Assembly: GCA_030372335.1 (NCBI GenBank)
Contig: JAUDCW010000017.1
From: JALCOL01 sp022649665
GTDB taxonomy: Bacteria; Bacillota; Bacilli; Lactobacillales; Enterococcaceae
Direction: 5' to 3' (one strand)
DNA: 49,763 nucleotides
The notes beneath the pieces were generated by a model that did not search any database, was not told the DNA's origin, and saw only the letters and a program-made list of their open reading frames with translations. Of this stretch, positions 26,845-36,079 are shown one piece after another. The translations under genes and the position numbers were made by a program. Numbering within the stretch: position 1 is the stretch's first letter; the number at the start of each line of letters is the position of its first letter.

Positions 26845-27120
26845 ATGAATGCGGAATTCGAAACGCGCTTACATAATTTAAAAGAACAGTATCACGTCTT
26901 GACACCGGACAAAAAACGCGAGATCAAGCGGGAGATGCTGCTGCACCGCCCGCGGACTTACCGCAAGTGCGAACACTTGCGGCACGAGCTGCTGCGTCTG
27001 GAGCTGAAACGCAACCAAGTGCTGGCGGCGGATCAGCCGGAAAAAAATCACGAGCTCGAAGAAAAGATTTTAATGAAAAAGGCGCAATTGTTGAAGATCT
27101 TGTATGAAAACAAAAAGTAA
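26845..27120 (+). CDS. small basic helical protein of unknown function
   Basis: The 91-residue protein starts at the ATG at 26845, 12 bases from AAAGGAG; an open frame beginning at 26716 lies within the terminator and is rejected. It is very rich in Lys, Arg, Glu and Leu, without Trp, and is predicted to be almost wholly helical, with a likely coiled coil over residues about 45-91. A single Cys occurs in RTYRKCEHLRHELL. No membrane segment or signal is present. I do not recognise the family. It has its own promoter and ends 12 bases before the antiporter gene, so it is likely co-transcribed with it. Confidence 0.65.
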   Translation: MNAEFETRLHNLKEQYHVLTPDKKREIKREMLLHRPRTYRKCEHLRHELLRLELKRNQVLAADQPEKNHELEEKILMKKAQLLKILYENKK

Positions 27121-27132
27121 GGACTGAAACGA

Positions 27133-29223
27133 ATGGATTCTATCGAAATGATAGTCGCGTTTGGCTTAGCGATCACGATTTCCAGCGTTATCAGCCGGCT
27201 GGTGCCGCCGATTCCGACACCGATCATCCAGATTCTTTTGGGGATCTTGCTGGGGCTGACGCCGATCGGCCATGGTCTTGTCTTTACCCCGGAAGTCTTT
27301 TTGGTGATGATCATCGCCCCGCTTCTTTTCCGCGAAGGAGAAAAAGCAAATATTTTATCTTTTTTAGAAAACTCGAGTGCGATCCTGTTTTTGGCCTTTA
27401 TCGGGGTGATCGTCACTTTGCTTGGGATCGGGATGACGGTTCATTATTTACTGCCGATGCTGCCGCTAGCAGCTTGTTTCGCTTTAGGCGCCGCGTTGGG
27501 ACCGACAGACGCCGTTGCTGTCAAAAGTCTCTCGGGCGGCTTGCAGTTTTCCAAAAAATCGCTGACGATCTTGGAAGGCGAAGGATTATTGAACGATGCA
27601 TCCGGCGTCACGGCTTTTCAATTTGCGCTGGCGGCGCTCGTGACGGGCGGCTTTTCGGTGACCGACGCCGCGCAGACATTGGTCTTCGCGAGTATCGGCG
27701 GGGCTTTGATCGGCTTTCTGTTAGTCTGGATCAAAGGACAGATCGTTCTGTTGATCGAGAAAGCGTCAGCTAAAGACGTCAGCACGTATTTGCTGCTGGA
27801 GCTTTTGCTGCCGTTTATTGCATATCTTTTGGCCGAATTATGTCACAGCTCCGGGATCATCGCCGCGGTCGTCGCCGGGGTGATGCAGTCTTCGGGTTTT
27901 CGGCACTTTTCGCTTTTTGAGGCGAAATTAGCAACGGTTTCAGAGAACACCTGGTCGACGATCGAATTCACATTGAACGCGCTGGTCTTCTTGATTTTAG
28001 GCGTGGAAGTCGCGCAAGTCTTTTCGCCGATCTGGGAAGCGAAAGAATTTTCAAATGGCTATCTCTTGATGGTCATTCTGCTCTTGAGCTTTCTGCTCTT
28101 TTTGATCCGCTTTTTGGCGATCAGCATCTTTTTTCTATTTAAAGACGGCTGGAAGCAAACGAAAGCACATTTTCACGATCTTTTAGTATTGACGTTCGGC
28201 GGCGTGAAAGGCACGGTCAGTTTAGCAACGATCTTTATTCTGCCGCTGACGATCCACCAGGTGCCGTTCGAGTGGCGTGCGCTGCTTCTGTTTTTGACAG
28301 CTTGCGTGATCTTGGTCACCCTCTTGGTCGGGATTTTAGTCTTGCCGCGTTTGGCGACTGATCAAGAGAGTGAGCCGCTCGATAAGCAGGAAGTCACGAT
28401 TTTGGCAGAGGTGATCCATATCTTGCGCGGCGAGATCAAAGACAAAGAAAAGGATGATAAGAAGCGGCTCGCGGCCGAAGCGATCATCGACAGCTACCGC
28501 GACCGGATCCATGAGATCTACTTGGACTCTTTCACGCTGGAAACAAAAGAAGAGTCAGATGAGATCTTGAGTTTGATGGTCACGATCGAACGCGATAGTT
28601 TGAATGAGGCCTATCATCACGGAAGGATCAGTGAAGCAGCTTTTCGTTTTTATCAGCGGTTCGTCTTAACGATCAACCGCAGGATCCAGCCGGTCTCGCT
28701 GCGTTCATTTTTGAACATGATGTATTTGTCTTTCCACCGGATCATGTGGAGTGTGACTCACCCGCGGCTTCTGCTGAAACGGTTCCAACATAAAGAAGTG
28801 CAGCTGACAAGTGCTGATTATGATGCGATCCGCGAGCTGTTTCGTGAAAACTCGCAGTTGATTTTTTCCAGTTTGGATAATTTAGAAGATGTATATGATT
28901 CTTTTTTGTTGAAATACTTTATCACTCAGCGCCGTCGCTTGATCCGCCGCTTGGACCAAGGGACTTTCATCCCGCTTGTCCTTGTGCGGCAGGAGCCGGT
29001 TTATGCACGGGAAGTTCTGCGCGGCTATTATTTGGAACGAAAAGCGATCGATGAATACGAGGTTTCCGGCAAGATCACTTCTTGGCAGGCGAACGAGTAC
29101 CGCCAGCAGACGAACTTGCTCGAATCGTATTCTTTGAATAAACTGGAAGAGGAGATCCCTTGGCGGTTTGCGATCCGCAAACGGCATTTCAAAAAGCAGC
29201 AGGCGAAAGGAGCCGGAAAATGA
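27133..29223 (+). CDS. CPA1-family Na+/H+ (cation/proton) antiporter
   Basis: The 696-residue protein has about 12 membrane segments in residues 5-415 and a long cytoplasmic C-terminal part (about 420-696). Family residues are visible: GPTDAVAV with Asp-126, LLNDASG with Asn-154/Asp-155, and GGVKGTVSLA in a later segment. CPA1 proteins exchange Na+, K+ or Li+ for H+ in pH and salt homeostasis. The cytoplasmic domain, rich in Arg, Glu and Lys, may sense pH or bind a partner, but I recognise no named domain there. Its stop overlaps the ADH start (ATGA). Confidence 0.9.
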   Translation: MDSIEMIVAFGLAITISSVISRLVPPIPTPIIQILLGILLGLTPIGHGLVFTPEVFLVMIIAPLLFREGEKANILSFLENSSAILFLAFIGVIVTLLGIGMTVHYLLPMLPLAACFALGAALGPTDAVAVKSLSGGLQFSKKSLTILEGEGLLNDASGVTAFQFALAALVTGGFSVTDAAQTLVFASIGGALIGFLLVWIKGQIVLLIEKASAKDVSTYLLLELLLPFIAYLLAELCHSSGIIAAVVAGVMQSSGFRHFSLFEAKLATVSENTWSTIEFTLNALVFLILGVEVAQVFSPIWEAKEFSNGYLLMVILLLSFLLFLIRFLAISIFFLFKDGWKQTKAHFHDLLVLTFGGVKGTVSLATIFILPLTIHQVPFEWRALLLFLTACVILVTLLVGILVLPRLATDQESEPLDKQEVTILAEVIHILRGEIKDKEKDDKKRLAAEAIIDSYRDRIHEIYLDSFTLETKEESDEILSLMVTIERDSLNEAYHHGRISEAAFRFYQRFVLTINRRIQPVSLRSFLNMMYLSFHRIMWSVTHPRLLLKRFQHKEVQLTSADYDAIRELFRENSQLIFSSLDNLEDVYDSFLLKYFITQRRRLIRRLDQGTFIPLVLVRQEPVYAREVLRGYYLERKAIDEYEVSGKITSWQANEYRQQTNLLESYSLNKLEEEIPWRFAIRKRHFKKQQAKGAGK

Positions 29224-30404
29224 ATGATTTCGATTTGTATCTACCGACAAAAGTCTACTTTGGCAGACAAAAGATCAAAGAATTGTCGCAGGTGATTGCT
29301 TCATTTGGCAAGCGTGTTTTGCTGGTTTACGGCGGAGCGAGCATTCAGAAAAATGGGATTCTTACTCAAGTGATCGAACAATTGAACGGAAATGAGATTT
29401 TCGAGCTTTCAGGGATCCAGCCGAATCCGCGGATCGAAAAAGTCCGTGAAGGGCAGCAGATCTGTAAACTTGAAAAGATCGAAGTTGTTTTAGCGGTTGG
29501 CGGCGGCTCAGTCATGGATAGCGCCAAAGCGATCGCAGCGAGTGCCTTTTATGAAGGCGACCCGTGGGACTTTACCCGCGGGATGGAACAAGTAACGCGC
29601 GCCTTGCCGCTTGTTGTCGTGCCGACGCTTTCGGCGACCGGCAGCGAAGGAAATGGGACGGGCGTTTTGAGCGATTGGGAAAACCACCGCAAACAAGGAT
29701 TCCGCAGCGACTTAGTGCGGCCGTACGCGGCGATTTTGGATCCGGGTTATACTTTCAGTGTCCCGCCATTTCAAACGGCAGCCGGCTCGGCGGATATTTT
29801 GAGCCATTTGCTGGAAAATTATTTTGACCAGACACCCGGTACGGCTTTTCAGGATCACTTGGCAGAAGGCATGATGCAAACTGTTTTGGAAAACACGCCG
29901 CGCGCTTTGCAGGAGCCTGCGGATTACGATGCACGTGCCAATTTGATGTGGAGCGCTTTTTGGGCACTCAACGGGTTGACTGGTGCCGGCCGCGGAGTTG
30001 CATGGAGCACGCACGCGATCGAGCATGAATTAAGCGCGTATTATGACGTGACCCATGGTGCGGGACTTGCGATCTTAACGCCGCGCTGGATGATGCATGT
30101 TTTGAATGACGAGACGAAGCACGATTTTGCCCGTTTCGCAAAAGAAGTTTGGAAGCTTTCAGGGAGCGACGAGCTGCTGCTGGCAAAACAAGGAATCCAA
30201 GCGCTATATCAAGTGTTTGAAGCGTGGGGGCTGCCGCTGACGCTGCCGGAAATCGGGATCAATGCAGAAAATTTAGAAAAAATGGCGCAGGCCGCCTATG
30301 AGCATAAGCTGAAAAACGCCGCGACTTATCAGCCGCTGTCAGCCAAAGATATCTTCACGATCTTAGAGCAATGCATGAAACCCATGGAGTTTTCTTTTGA
30401 ATAG
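29220..30404 (+). CDS. iron-type (group III) alcohol dehydrogenase
   Basis: The 394-residue protein starts at an ATG overlapping the antiporter stop, behind AAAGGAG. It is of the BdhA/YqhD NAD(P)-dependent type. The nucleotide loop is AVGGGSVMDSAKAIA (about 92-106) and the metal ligands fit Asp-192, His-196, His-265 and His-279, with the spacing of FucO. The substrate, an alcohol or aldehyde, is not determined. Translational coupling with a cation antiporter is unusual, and I see no obvious functional link. ymdB begins 28 bases downstream. Confidence 0.9.
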   Translation: MNDFDLYLPTKVYFGRQKIKELSQVIASFGKRVLLVYGGASIQKNGILTQVIEQLNGNEIFELSGIQPNPRIEKVREGQQICKLEKIEVVLAVGGGSVMDSAKAIAASAFYEGDPWDFTRGMEQVTRALPLVVVPTLSATGSEGNGTGVLSDWENHRKQGFRSDLVRPYAAILDPGYTFSVPPFQTAAGSADILSHLLENYFDQTPGTAFQDHLAEGMMQTVLENTPRALQEPADYDARANLMWSAFWALNGLTGAGRGVAWSTHAIEHELSAYYDVTHGAGLAILTPRWMMHVLNDETKHDFARFAKEVWKLSGSDELLLAKQGIQALYQVFEAWGLPLTLPEIGINAENLEKMAQAAYEHKLKNAATYQPLSAKDIFTILEQCMKPMEFSFE

Positions 30405-30432
30405 CGGAATCGATTAGAGAAGAGGAAGTTTG

Positions 30433-31251
30433 TTGAGAATTTTATTTATCGGCGACATCGTTGGTTCTTTAGGGCGCAAGGCGCTGAAAACATATTTGCC
30501 GCAGCTGAAGCAGAAATATCATCCGCAAGTTACGATCGTCAATGGTGAAAATGCTGCGGGCGGCCGCGGGATCACGGAAAAAATTTATAAAGAGTTCTTG
30601 CAAAACGGCGTAGATGTGATCACGATGGGAAACCATACATGGGATAATCGCGATATTTTTGAATTTATCGATGATGCCCAAAAACTTTTGCGTCCGGCAA
30701 ATTTTCCGGCAGGAACGCCGGGCGTCGGGCTGCGTTTTTTCAAAGTCAATCAAGCCGTTTTGGCGGTGATCAATCTGCAGGCGCGTTCGTTTATGGCGCC
30801 GCTGGATGATCCGTTTGCTGCGGCTGAGCAATTAATCCAGCAGGCGCTGGAAAAAACACCATTGATCTTTATTGACTTCCACGGCGAGACGACTAGCGAA
30901 AAGCTTGCAATGGCTTGGTTTCTTGACGGCCGCGTCTCAGCTCTCATTGGGACGCATACTCATGTTCAAACCAGCGACGCACGGATCCTGCCGGAAGGAA
31001 CCGGGTATTTGACTGATGCCGGAATGACTGGTCCGCGCGACGGGATCTTGGGAATGAAGAAAGAATCAGTTATTGAGCGCTTTCGGACGCAATTGCCGCA
31101 TCGCTTTGAAGTGGTCGAAAGCGGAGTGATGCAGCTGAACGGCGCTTTCATCGAACTTGATACAGCGACCGGCAAATGCCAAAAAATTGAAACGATCCAC
31201 TGGGAAGACGACCCCTTAAGTGATGAAAAGGGGGACGAATATGGCTGGTAA
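30433..31251 (+). CDS. ymdB: YmdB-type metallophosphodiesterase
   Basis: A TTG at 30433 gives the family start MRILFIGDIVGS, with AGAGGAAG upstream; an extra TTG one codon earlier is less likely. The 272-residue protein keeps the dimetal site residues expected from YmdB: Asp-8, Glu-39 and Asn-40 in NGENAAGG, and Asn-67/His-68 in MGNHTWDNRD, with GTHTHVQTSD later. YmdB hydrolyses 2',3'-cAMP in vitro and influences RNase Y-dependent RNA decay and development in Bacillus. The next gene overlaps its end by 11 bases, which is consistent with a shared RNA-decay role. Confidence 0.92.
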   Translation: MRILFIGDIVGSLGRKALKTYLPQLKQKYHPQVTIVNGENAAGGRGITEKIYKEFLQNGVDVITMGNHTWDNRDIFEFIDDAQKLLRPANFPAGTPGVGLRFFKVNQAVLAVINLQARSFMAPLDDPFAAAEQLIQQALEKTPLIFIDFHGETTSEKLAMAWFLDGRVSALIGTHTHVQTSDARILPEGTGYLTDAGMTGPRDGILGMKKESVIERFRTQLPHRFEVVESGVMQLNGAFIELDTATGKCQKIETIHWEDDPLSDEKGDEYGW

Positions 31252-31582
31252 AGAAAAATTCTCAGATGCTGCGCTCTCTGCACTGCTTGCTGATTTGGCC
31301 GCGGCGGCACCCGTTCGGGAATATAAACGGCTTGAAAAACAAGTTGAAGAGAATACAGAATTAAAAGCTTTGGAAGAAGCTGTTAAAGAAAAGCAAAAGG
31401 AAGTCGTCCGGGCGCAAGCCAGCGGTCAAGCTGAAAAAGCTGAAAGACTGGAAATAGAGCTAGCTGCACTAAGAGAGGAATTGGAACACGATCCCCTCGC
31501 TGAACGCTACCGCGAGGCACTGCAGACAGTCGATGAGCTTTTGCAAAATATTGTAAGCGAGATCCGCGAAGAATTATTTTAG
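31241..31582 (+). CDS. ricA: YlbF/YmcA-family protein (RicA-like RNase Y partner)
   Basis: The ATG at 31241 follows AAGGGGGA within the end of ymdB. The 113-residue protein is all helical and highly charged (VREYKRLEKQVEENTELKAL; ELEHDPLAERYREALQTVDELL), matching the YlbF/YmcA fold. Its position between ymdB and mutS parallels Bacillus ymcA, which lies close to mutSL. In Bacillus, RicA works with RicF and RicT on RNase Y-dependent mRNA maturation and the complex binds iron-sulphur clusters. This version is shorter than Bacillus RicA and has no cysteine at all, so it cannot supply a cluster ligand. Whether it is RicA or RicF-like is not fully certain. Confidence 0.75.
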   Translation: MAGKEKFSDAALSALLADLAAAAPVREYKRLEKQVEENTELKALEEAVKEKQKEVVRAQASGQAEKAERLEIELAALREELEHDPLAERYREALQTVDELLQNIVSEIREELF

Positions 31583-31597
31583 AAAGGAGGGCTGACG

Positions 31598-34186
31598 ATG
31601 CCGCAAAAAACCAAAAACACCCCGATGATGCAGCAGTATTTCGCGGTAAAAGAACAGTATCCGGATGCCTTTCTTTTTTACCGGCTTGGTGATTTTTACG
31701 AGTTGTTTTACGAAGATGCCCTCAAAGTCGCCCAACTGCTGGAATTGACCTTGACGAGCCGTAATAAAAATGCCGAAGATCCGATCCCGATGTGCGGTGT
31801 GCCCCATCATGCAGCCGACAGCTATATCGACACTTTAGTCGATCAAGGATATAAAGTCGCGATCTGCGAACAAATGGAAGATCCGAAAACGACCAAAGGA
31901 ATGGTCAAACGCGAAGTGATCCAAGTCGTCACACCAGGTACGCGGATGAGCAGCCAAGGGAATGCTGCCAAGGAAAACAACTATCTGACTGCCTTGGTCA
32001 TCGGTGAAGGCGACTATGGCTTGGCCTATGCGGATCTTTCGACCGGCGAGTTGAAAGCCACGACACTGGAAGATTGGGAAAGCGTTTTTGATGAGCTGAA
32101 CCACTTAGCGACGCGCGAGATGGTGATCACCGGCGAGCTGCCGGCGGAACAAATGCAAATGGCAGAAAACCGCGACATTCTTTTATCGCAATTTTCACCA
32201 GCGGAAAGCTCATCGCTCAGCCGGGAACTTACCCATGCAGTCAAGAGCGGCAGCGAACAAATTGCCGCAGAATTGTTAGTCGGCTATTTGGAAAATACTC
32301 AGAAACGTCATTTGGATCATTTGCAGCATGCGGAAAGTTATTCAGTCGATCATTATTTGAAGCTCGACAGCAATGCGCGCTTTAATCTTGAACTGACGCG
32401 CTCGATCCGAAACGGCACCAAACAAGGAACACTTTTGTGGCTTTTGGATGAAACGCAGACGGCAATGGGCGGGCGCCTCTTGAAACACTGGCTGGAGCGT
32501 CCTTTGATCCAGCAGAAAAAAATCGAAACGCGCCAAGCGTGGACGGCGTCCCTTTTTGAAAGTTATTTTGAACGATTGGAATTGCAGGATCTGCTGAAAA
32601 AAGTGTATGATCTGGAGCGTTTAGCCGGTCGAGTAGCTTTCGGCAGTGCGAATGCCCGTGATTTGAACCAGCTGAAAACTTCTTTGGCACAGGTTCCGGC
32701 GATCCGCCAGCTGCTGGAAGGTTTGGATCAAAAGCTTTGGCAGCCGGTCTTGCAGGAGATCCAGCCGCTCGATGGGTTGACGGAGCTGATCGATCAAGCG
32801 ATCGAAGCAGATCCGCCGCTCTCAGTCACAGAAGGGGGCGTCATTCGAACAGGCTATGATCCAACACTTGATGGTTATCGCGATGCGATGCAGCATGGTC
32901 GTGAATGGTTGGCGCAAATCGAAGCCCGCGAACGCGAGGCGACTGGGATCAGAAATTTAAAAATCGGGTACAATCGCGTTTTCGGCTACTATATCGAGAT
33001 CACCAAAGCGAATCTCAAAGCATTGCCGGAAGGGCGCTACGATCGTAAACAAACCTTGACGAATGCCGAGCGTTTTATCACGCCGGAGCTGAAAGAAATC
33101 GAAACGAAAATTCTAGAGGCTGAAGAAAAATCGATCACGCTTGAATATGAGCTGTTTCAAAAAGTTCGCGAGGCTGCCAAGGCTGAAATAGAGCCATTGC
33201 AAAGACTGGCGAAAGGAATTTCTTCTTTAGATGTGCTCCAGGCATTTGCACAGATCAGCGAAAATAATCATTACGTCCGGCCGCAGCTTTTAAAAGGTTC
33301 TCAGCGGCTGATGATCAAGGAAGGCCGCCACCCGGTCGTTGAAAAAGTATTGGGACCGCAAAGCTATATCCCAAATGATATTAAAATGGATGAACAAGAA
33401 GAGATCCTTTTGATCACTGGTCCGAATATGTCCGGGAAAAGCACCTATATGCGGCAATTGGCGCTGACGGTGATCATGGCGCAGATCGGTTGTTTTGTTC
33501 CAGCAGAAAGTGCTGAGATGCCGATTTTCGATCAGATCTTTACGCGGATCGGCGCAAGCGACGATTTGACGAATGGACAATCGACTTTCATGGTAGAGAT
33601 GATGGAAGCCAATCAAGCGCTTCAGCATGCGAGCAGCCAAAGTTTGATCTTGTTCGATGAATTAGGGCGCGGAACTGCTACATATGACGGAATGGCATTG
33701 GCACAAGGAATCATTGAATATATCCACCAGCATCTGCACTGCAAAACACTTTTTTCAACGCACTATCATGAGTTGACGATTCTTGACGAAACGTTGACGC
33801 ATTTGAAAAATATGCATGTCGGAGCAGTTGAAAAAGATGGAAAGCTGGTTTTTTTGCATAAAATGCTGGCGGGTCCGGCAGATAAAAGTTACGGGATCCA
33901 TGTTGCCCGCTTGGCAGGTTTGCCGGAAACGCTCCTGGATCGCTCTTCAAAGATCTTGGAGGAGCTGGAAGAGAAGGCCGACAGCGAAGCGCGCGAGTCA
34001 GCAGTGGTCGTTGCGGAAGAAGCACCCGATCAAAAAGCAGCAGAGACAGATGGGCAGCTGTCGCTGTTCCCTGAAGAGTCGGCTGCTGAGAGTGCGGTAC
34101 TCAATGCGCTGAAAGAGAGCAATCTTTTAGAGATGACGCCGCTGGAAGCATTGAATCTTTTGTCAAAATGGCAAAAGAGTCTTTAA
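31598..34186 (+). CDS. mutS: DNA mismatch repair protein MutS
   Basis: The 862-residue protein is a full-length MutS. The mismatch-probing Phe-33-Tyr-Glu-35 is in GDFYELFYEDA near the N-terminus; the connector, core and clamp follow. The ATPase has Walker A GPNMSGKST at 608-616, LILFDELGRGTATYDG and FSTHYHELT. The C-terminal region from about 800 holds a linker rich in Glu and Ala and a short conserved end (LSLFPEE and LNLLSKWQKSL), probably the clamp-binding (QLSLF-like) and dimerisation tail. It acts with MutL encoded next, 15 bases away. AAAGGAGG precedes the start. Confidence 0.97.
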   Translation: MPQKTKNTPMMQQYFAVKEQYPDAFLFYRLGDFYELFYEDALKVAQLLELTLTSRNKNAEDPIPMCGVPHHAADSYIDTLVDQGYKVAICEQMEDPKTTKGMVKREVIQVVTPGTRMSSQGNAAKENNYLTALVIGEGDYGLAYADLSTGELKATTLEDWESVFDELNHLATREMVITGELPAEQMQMAENRDILLSQFSPAESSSLSRELTHAVKSGSEQIAAELLVGYLENTQKRHLDHLQHAESYSVDHYLKLDSNARFNLELTRSIRNGTKQGTLLWLLDETQTAMGGRLLKHWLERPLIQQKKIETRQAWTASLFESYFERLELQDLLKKVYDLERLAGRVAFGSANARDLNQLKTSLAQVPAIRQLLEGLDQKLWQPVLQEIQPLDGLTELIDQAIEADPPLSVTEGGVIRTGYDPTLDGYRDAMQHGREWLAQIEAREREATGIRNLKIGYNRVFGYYIEITKANLKALPEGRYDRKQTLTNAERFITPELKEIETKILEAEEKSITLEYELFQKVREAAKAEIEPLQRLAKGISSLDVLQAFAQISENNHYVRPQLLKGSQRLMIKEGRHPVVEKVLGPQSYIPNDIKMDEQEEILLITGPNMSGKSTYMRQLALTVIMAQIGCFVPAESAEMPIFDQIFTRIGASDDLTNGQSTFMVEMMEANQALQHASSQSLILFDELGRGTATYDGMALAQGIIEYIHQHLHCKTLFSTHYHELTILDETLTHLKNMHVGAVEKDGKLVFLHKMLAGPADKSYGIHVARLAGLPETLLDRSSKILEELEEKADSEARESAVVVAEEAPDQKAAETDGQLSLFPEESAAESAVLNALKESNLLEMTPLEALNLLSKWQKSL

Positions 34187-34201
34187 AGTGAGGTGAAGGC
34201 A

Positions 34202-36055
34202 ATGGAGATCATCGAACTGCCGGAAAATCTAGCGAATCAAATCGCGGCCGGCGAAGTTGTGGAACGTCCCGCTTCGGTCGTCAAGGAACTGCTGGAAAAT
34301 GCGATCGACGCAGGCAGTACTCAAATCGATATCGAGCTGGAAGAGGCCGGTCTGAAGAAAATCCAAGTGATCGACAACGGAAAAGGAATTGCGTCGGATG
34401 ATGTTGCAAATGCCTTCAAGCGTCACGCGACAAGCAAGATCCATACGCAAAATGAACTGTTTCGTATTCGCACGCTTGGTTTTCGCGGCGAGGCTCTTCC
34501 GAGCATCGCATCGGTCGCCAAAGTGACCCTTGAAACGGCAACGGCTGAGGCGGCAGCGGGCAGCCGGATCGAGTTGTCAGGCGGCAAGATCACTGAACAG
34601 ACTGCCGCTCCGCTCCGTTCGGGAACAAAAATCATTGTTGAAGAATTATTCTTCAATACTCCGGCTCGTTTGAAATATGTCAAGAGCTTGACGACAGAGT
34701 TGTCACATATTGTCGATATCATCAATCGATTGGCGCTTTCTCATCCGGAAATTGCTTTTCGATTGGTCCATGATGGACACCTGATGACTAGAACGACTGG
34801 AAACGGCGAGCTGAAACAAACTCTGGCTGGGATATACGGCGTTGCCGCGGCCAAGAAAATGGCCGCTGTTCATGGCGAAGATCTCGATTTTATCGTTGAC
34901 GGCTGGATCTCACTGCCGGAGCTGACGCGGGCAAGCAGAAACTACTTGTCGATTATCGTCAACGGACGCTACATCCGCAACTATCCGCTGACTAAAGCGA
35001 TCTTGGCAGGTTATGGATCGAAACTGATGGTCGGGCGCTATCCGATGGCAGTGATCCGTGTTCAAATGGATCCGCTGTTAGTCGACGTGAATGTCCATCC
35101 GACGAAACAAGAAGTTCGACTCAGTAAAGAAAAGGAACTAATGACACTGTTGACAAAGCTGGTCCGTGAAGCGCTGCAGCCGCTGCGGCTGATTCCAGAA
35201 GCCCAGCCACCGAAATCGGAAGAAACGCTGTTTTCGGAAATGCTTTCCGAACAGACTGAGAACGCTTCGCCAGCTGCGAATGATCAGAGTGCGAAGGGCA
35301 AACTGGATTTCGATCCGCAAAGCGGCCAGTTCTTTGTTTCGGAAAAATGGGCGAGCGAATCCCAGCCGGCAGACCAGTGGAAAACGCCAAGAGAACCGTC
35401 AACTGACCAGCAAGCGCGAGAGCTGCCGGATTCAGATAATGTGCAAGAAATCCCGGAAGCACGCCGTTTTCCAGAGTTGGAGTTTTTCGGACAGATGCAC
35501 GGAACGTATTTATTCGCGCAAAGCGAAGATGGTTTGTACATCGTCGATCAACATGCGGCTCAAGAAAGAATCAAATATGAATATTTCCGCAAGGCGATCG
35601 CTGAACAAAATACTCAGCAGCAGACACTTTTAGTGCCGATTGTGTTGGAATATCCGGGCAATGATATGTTAAAATTAAGAACGCAAGAAGAAGTACTTAA
35701 AAGTATCGGCCTCGAATTGGAGCCTTTCGGCAGCAATAGCCTGATTTTGCGGCATCACCCGGCTTGGTTTCCAAGCGGTGAGGAAGAGGAAACGGCGCGG
35801 GCTTTGATCGATATCTTATTGGATACTGGTCAAGTCGATGTGGCAAAGTTCCGCGAAAAAACAGCGATCATGATGAGCTGCAAGCGCTCGATCAAGGCCA
35901 ACCATCACTTGGATGATGCTCAGGCACGCCAGCTTTTGAGGGATTTGGAGCAATGCGAAAATCCCTTCAATTGCCCGCACGGCCGGCCGGTGCTGATCCA
36001 TTTTGGCAATCAAGAAATCGAAAAGATGTTCAAACGCATCCAAGACCCGCACTAG
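34202..36055 (+). CDS. mutL: DNA mismatch repair protein MutL
   Basis: The 617-residue protein starts at ATG 34202 (IIELPENLANQIAAGEVVERP), with GAGGTGA upstream. The N-terminal GHKL ATPase has LLENAIDAGS, DNGKGI and GFRGEALPSI. A Ser/Gln/Pro-rich linker spans about 335-425. The C-terminal domain carries DQHAAQERIKYE, the DQHA(x)2E(x)4E metal-binding endonuclease motif of organisms without MutH. CKRSIKANHHL and NCPHGRP also belong to this site. MutS recruits it to mismatches, where it nicks the new strand. Confidence 0.97.
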   Translation: MEIIELPENLANQIAAGEVVERPASVVKELLENAIDAGSTQIDIELEEAGLKKIQVIDNGKGIASDDVANAFKRHATSKIHTQNELFRIRTLGFRGEALPSIASVAKVTLETATAEAAAGSRIELSGGKITEQTAAPLRSGTKIIVEELFFNTPARLKYVKSLTTELSHIVDIINRLALSHPEIAFRLVHDGHLMTRTTGNGELKQTLAGIYGVAAAKKMAAVHGEDLDFIVDGWISLPELTRASRNYLSIIVNGRYIRNYPLTKAILAGYGSKLMVGRYPMAVIRVQMDPLLVDVNVHPTKQEVRLSKEKELMTLLTKLVREALQPLRLIPEAQPPKSEETLFSEMLSEQTENASPAANDQSAKGKLDFDPQSGQFFVSEKWASESQPADQWKTPREPSTDQQARELPDSDNVQEIPEARRFPELEFFGQMHGTYLFAQSEDGLYIVDQHAAQERIKYEYFRKAIAEQNTQQQTLLVPIVLEYPGNDMLKLRTQEEVLKSIGLELEPFGSNSLILRHHPAWFPSGEEEETARALIDILLDTGQVDVAKFREKTAIMMSCKRSIKANHHLDDAQARQLLRDLEQCENPFNCPHGRPVLIHFGNQEIEKMFKRIQDPH

Positions 36056-36079
36056 CGGTAGAAAGAAGAGAACAAAAGT

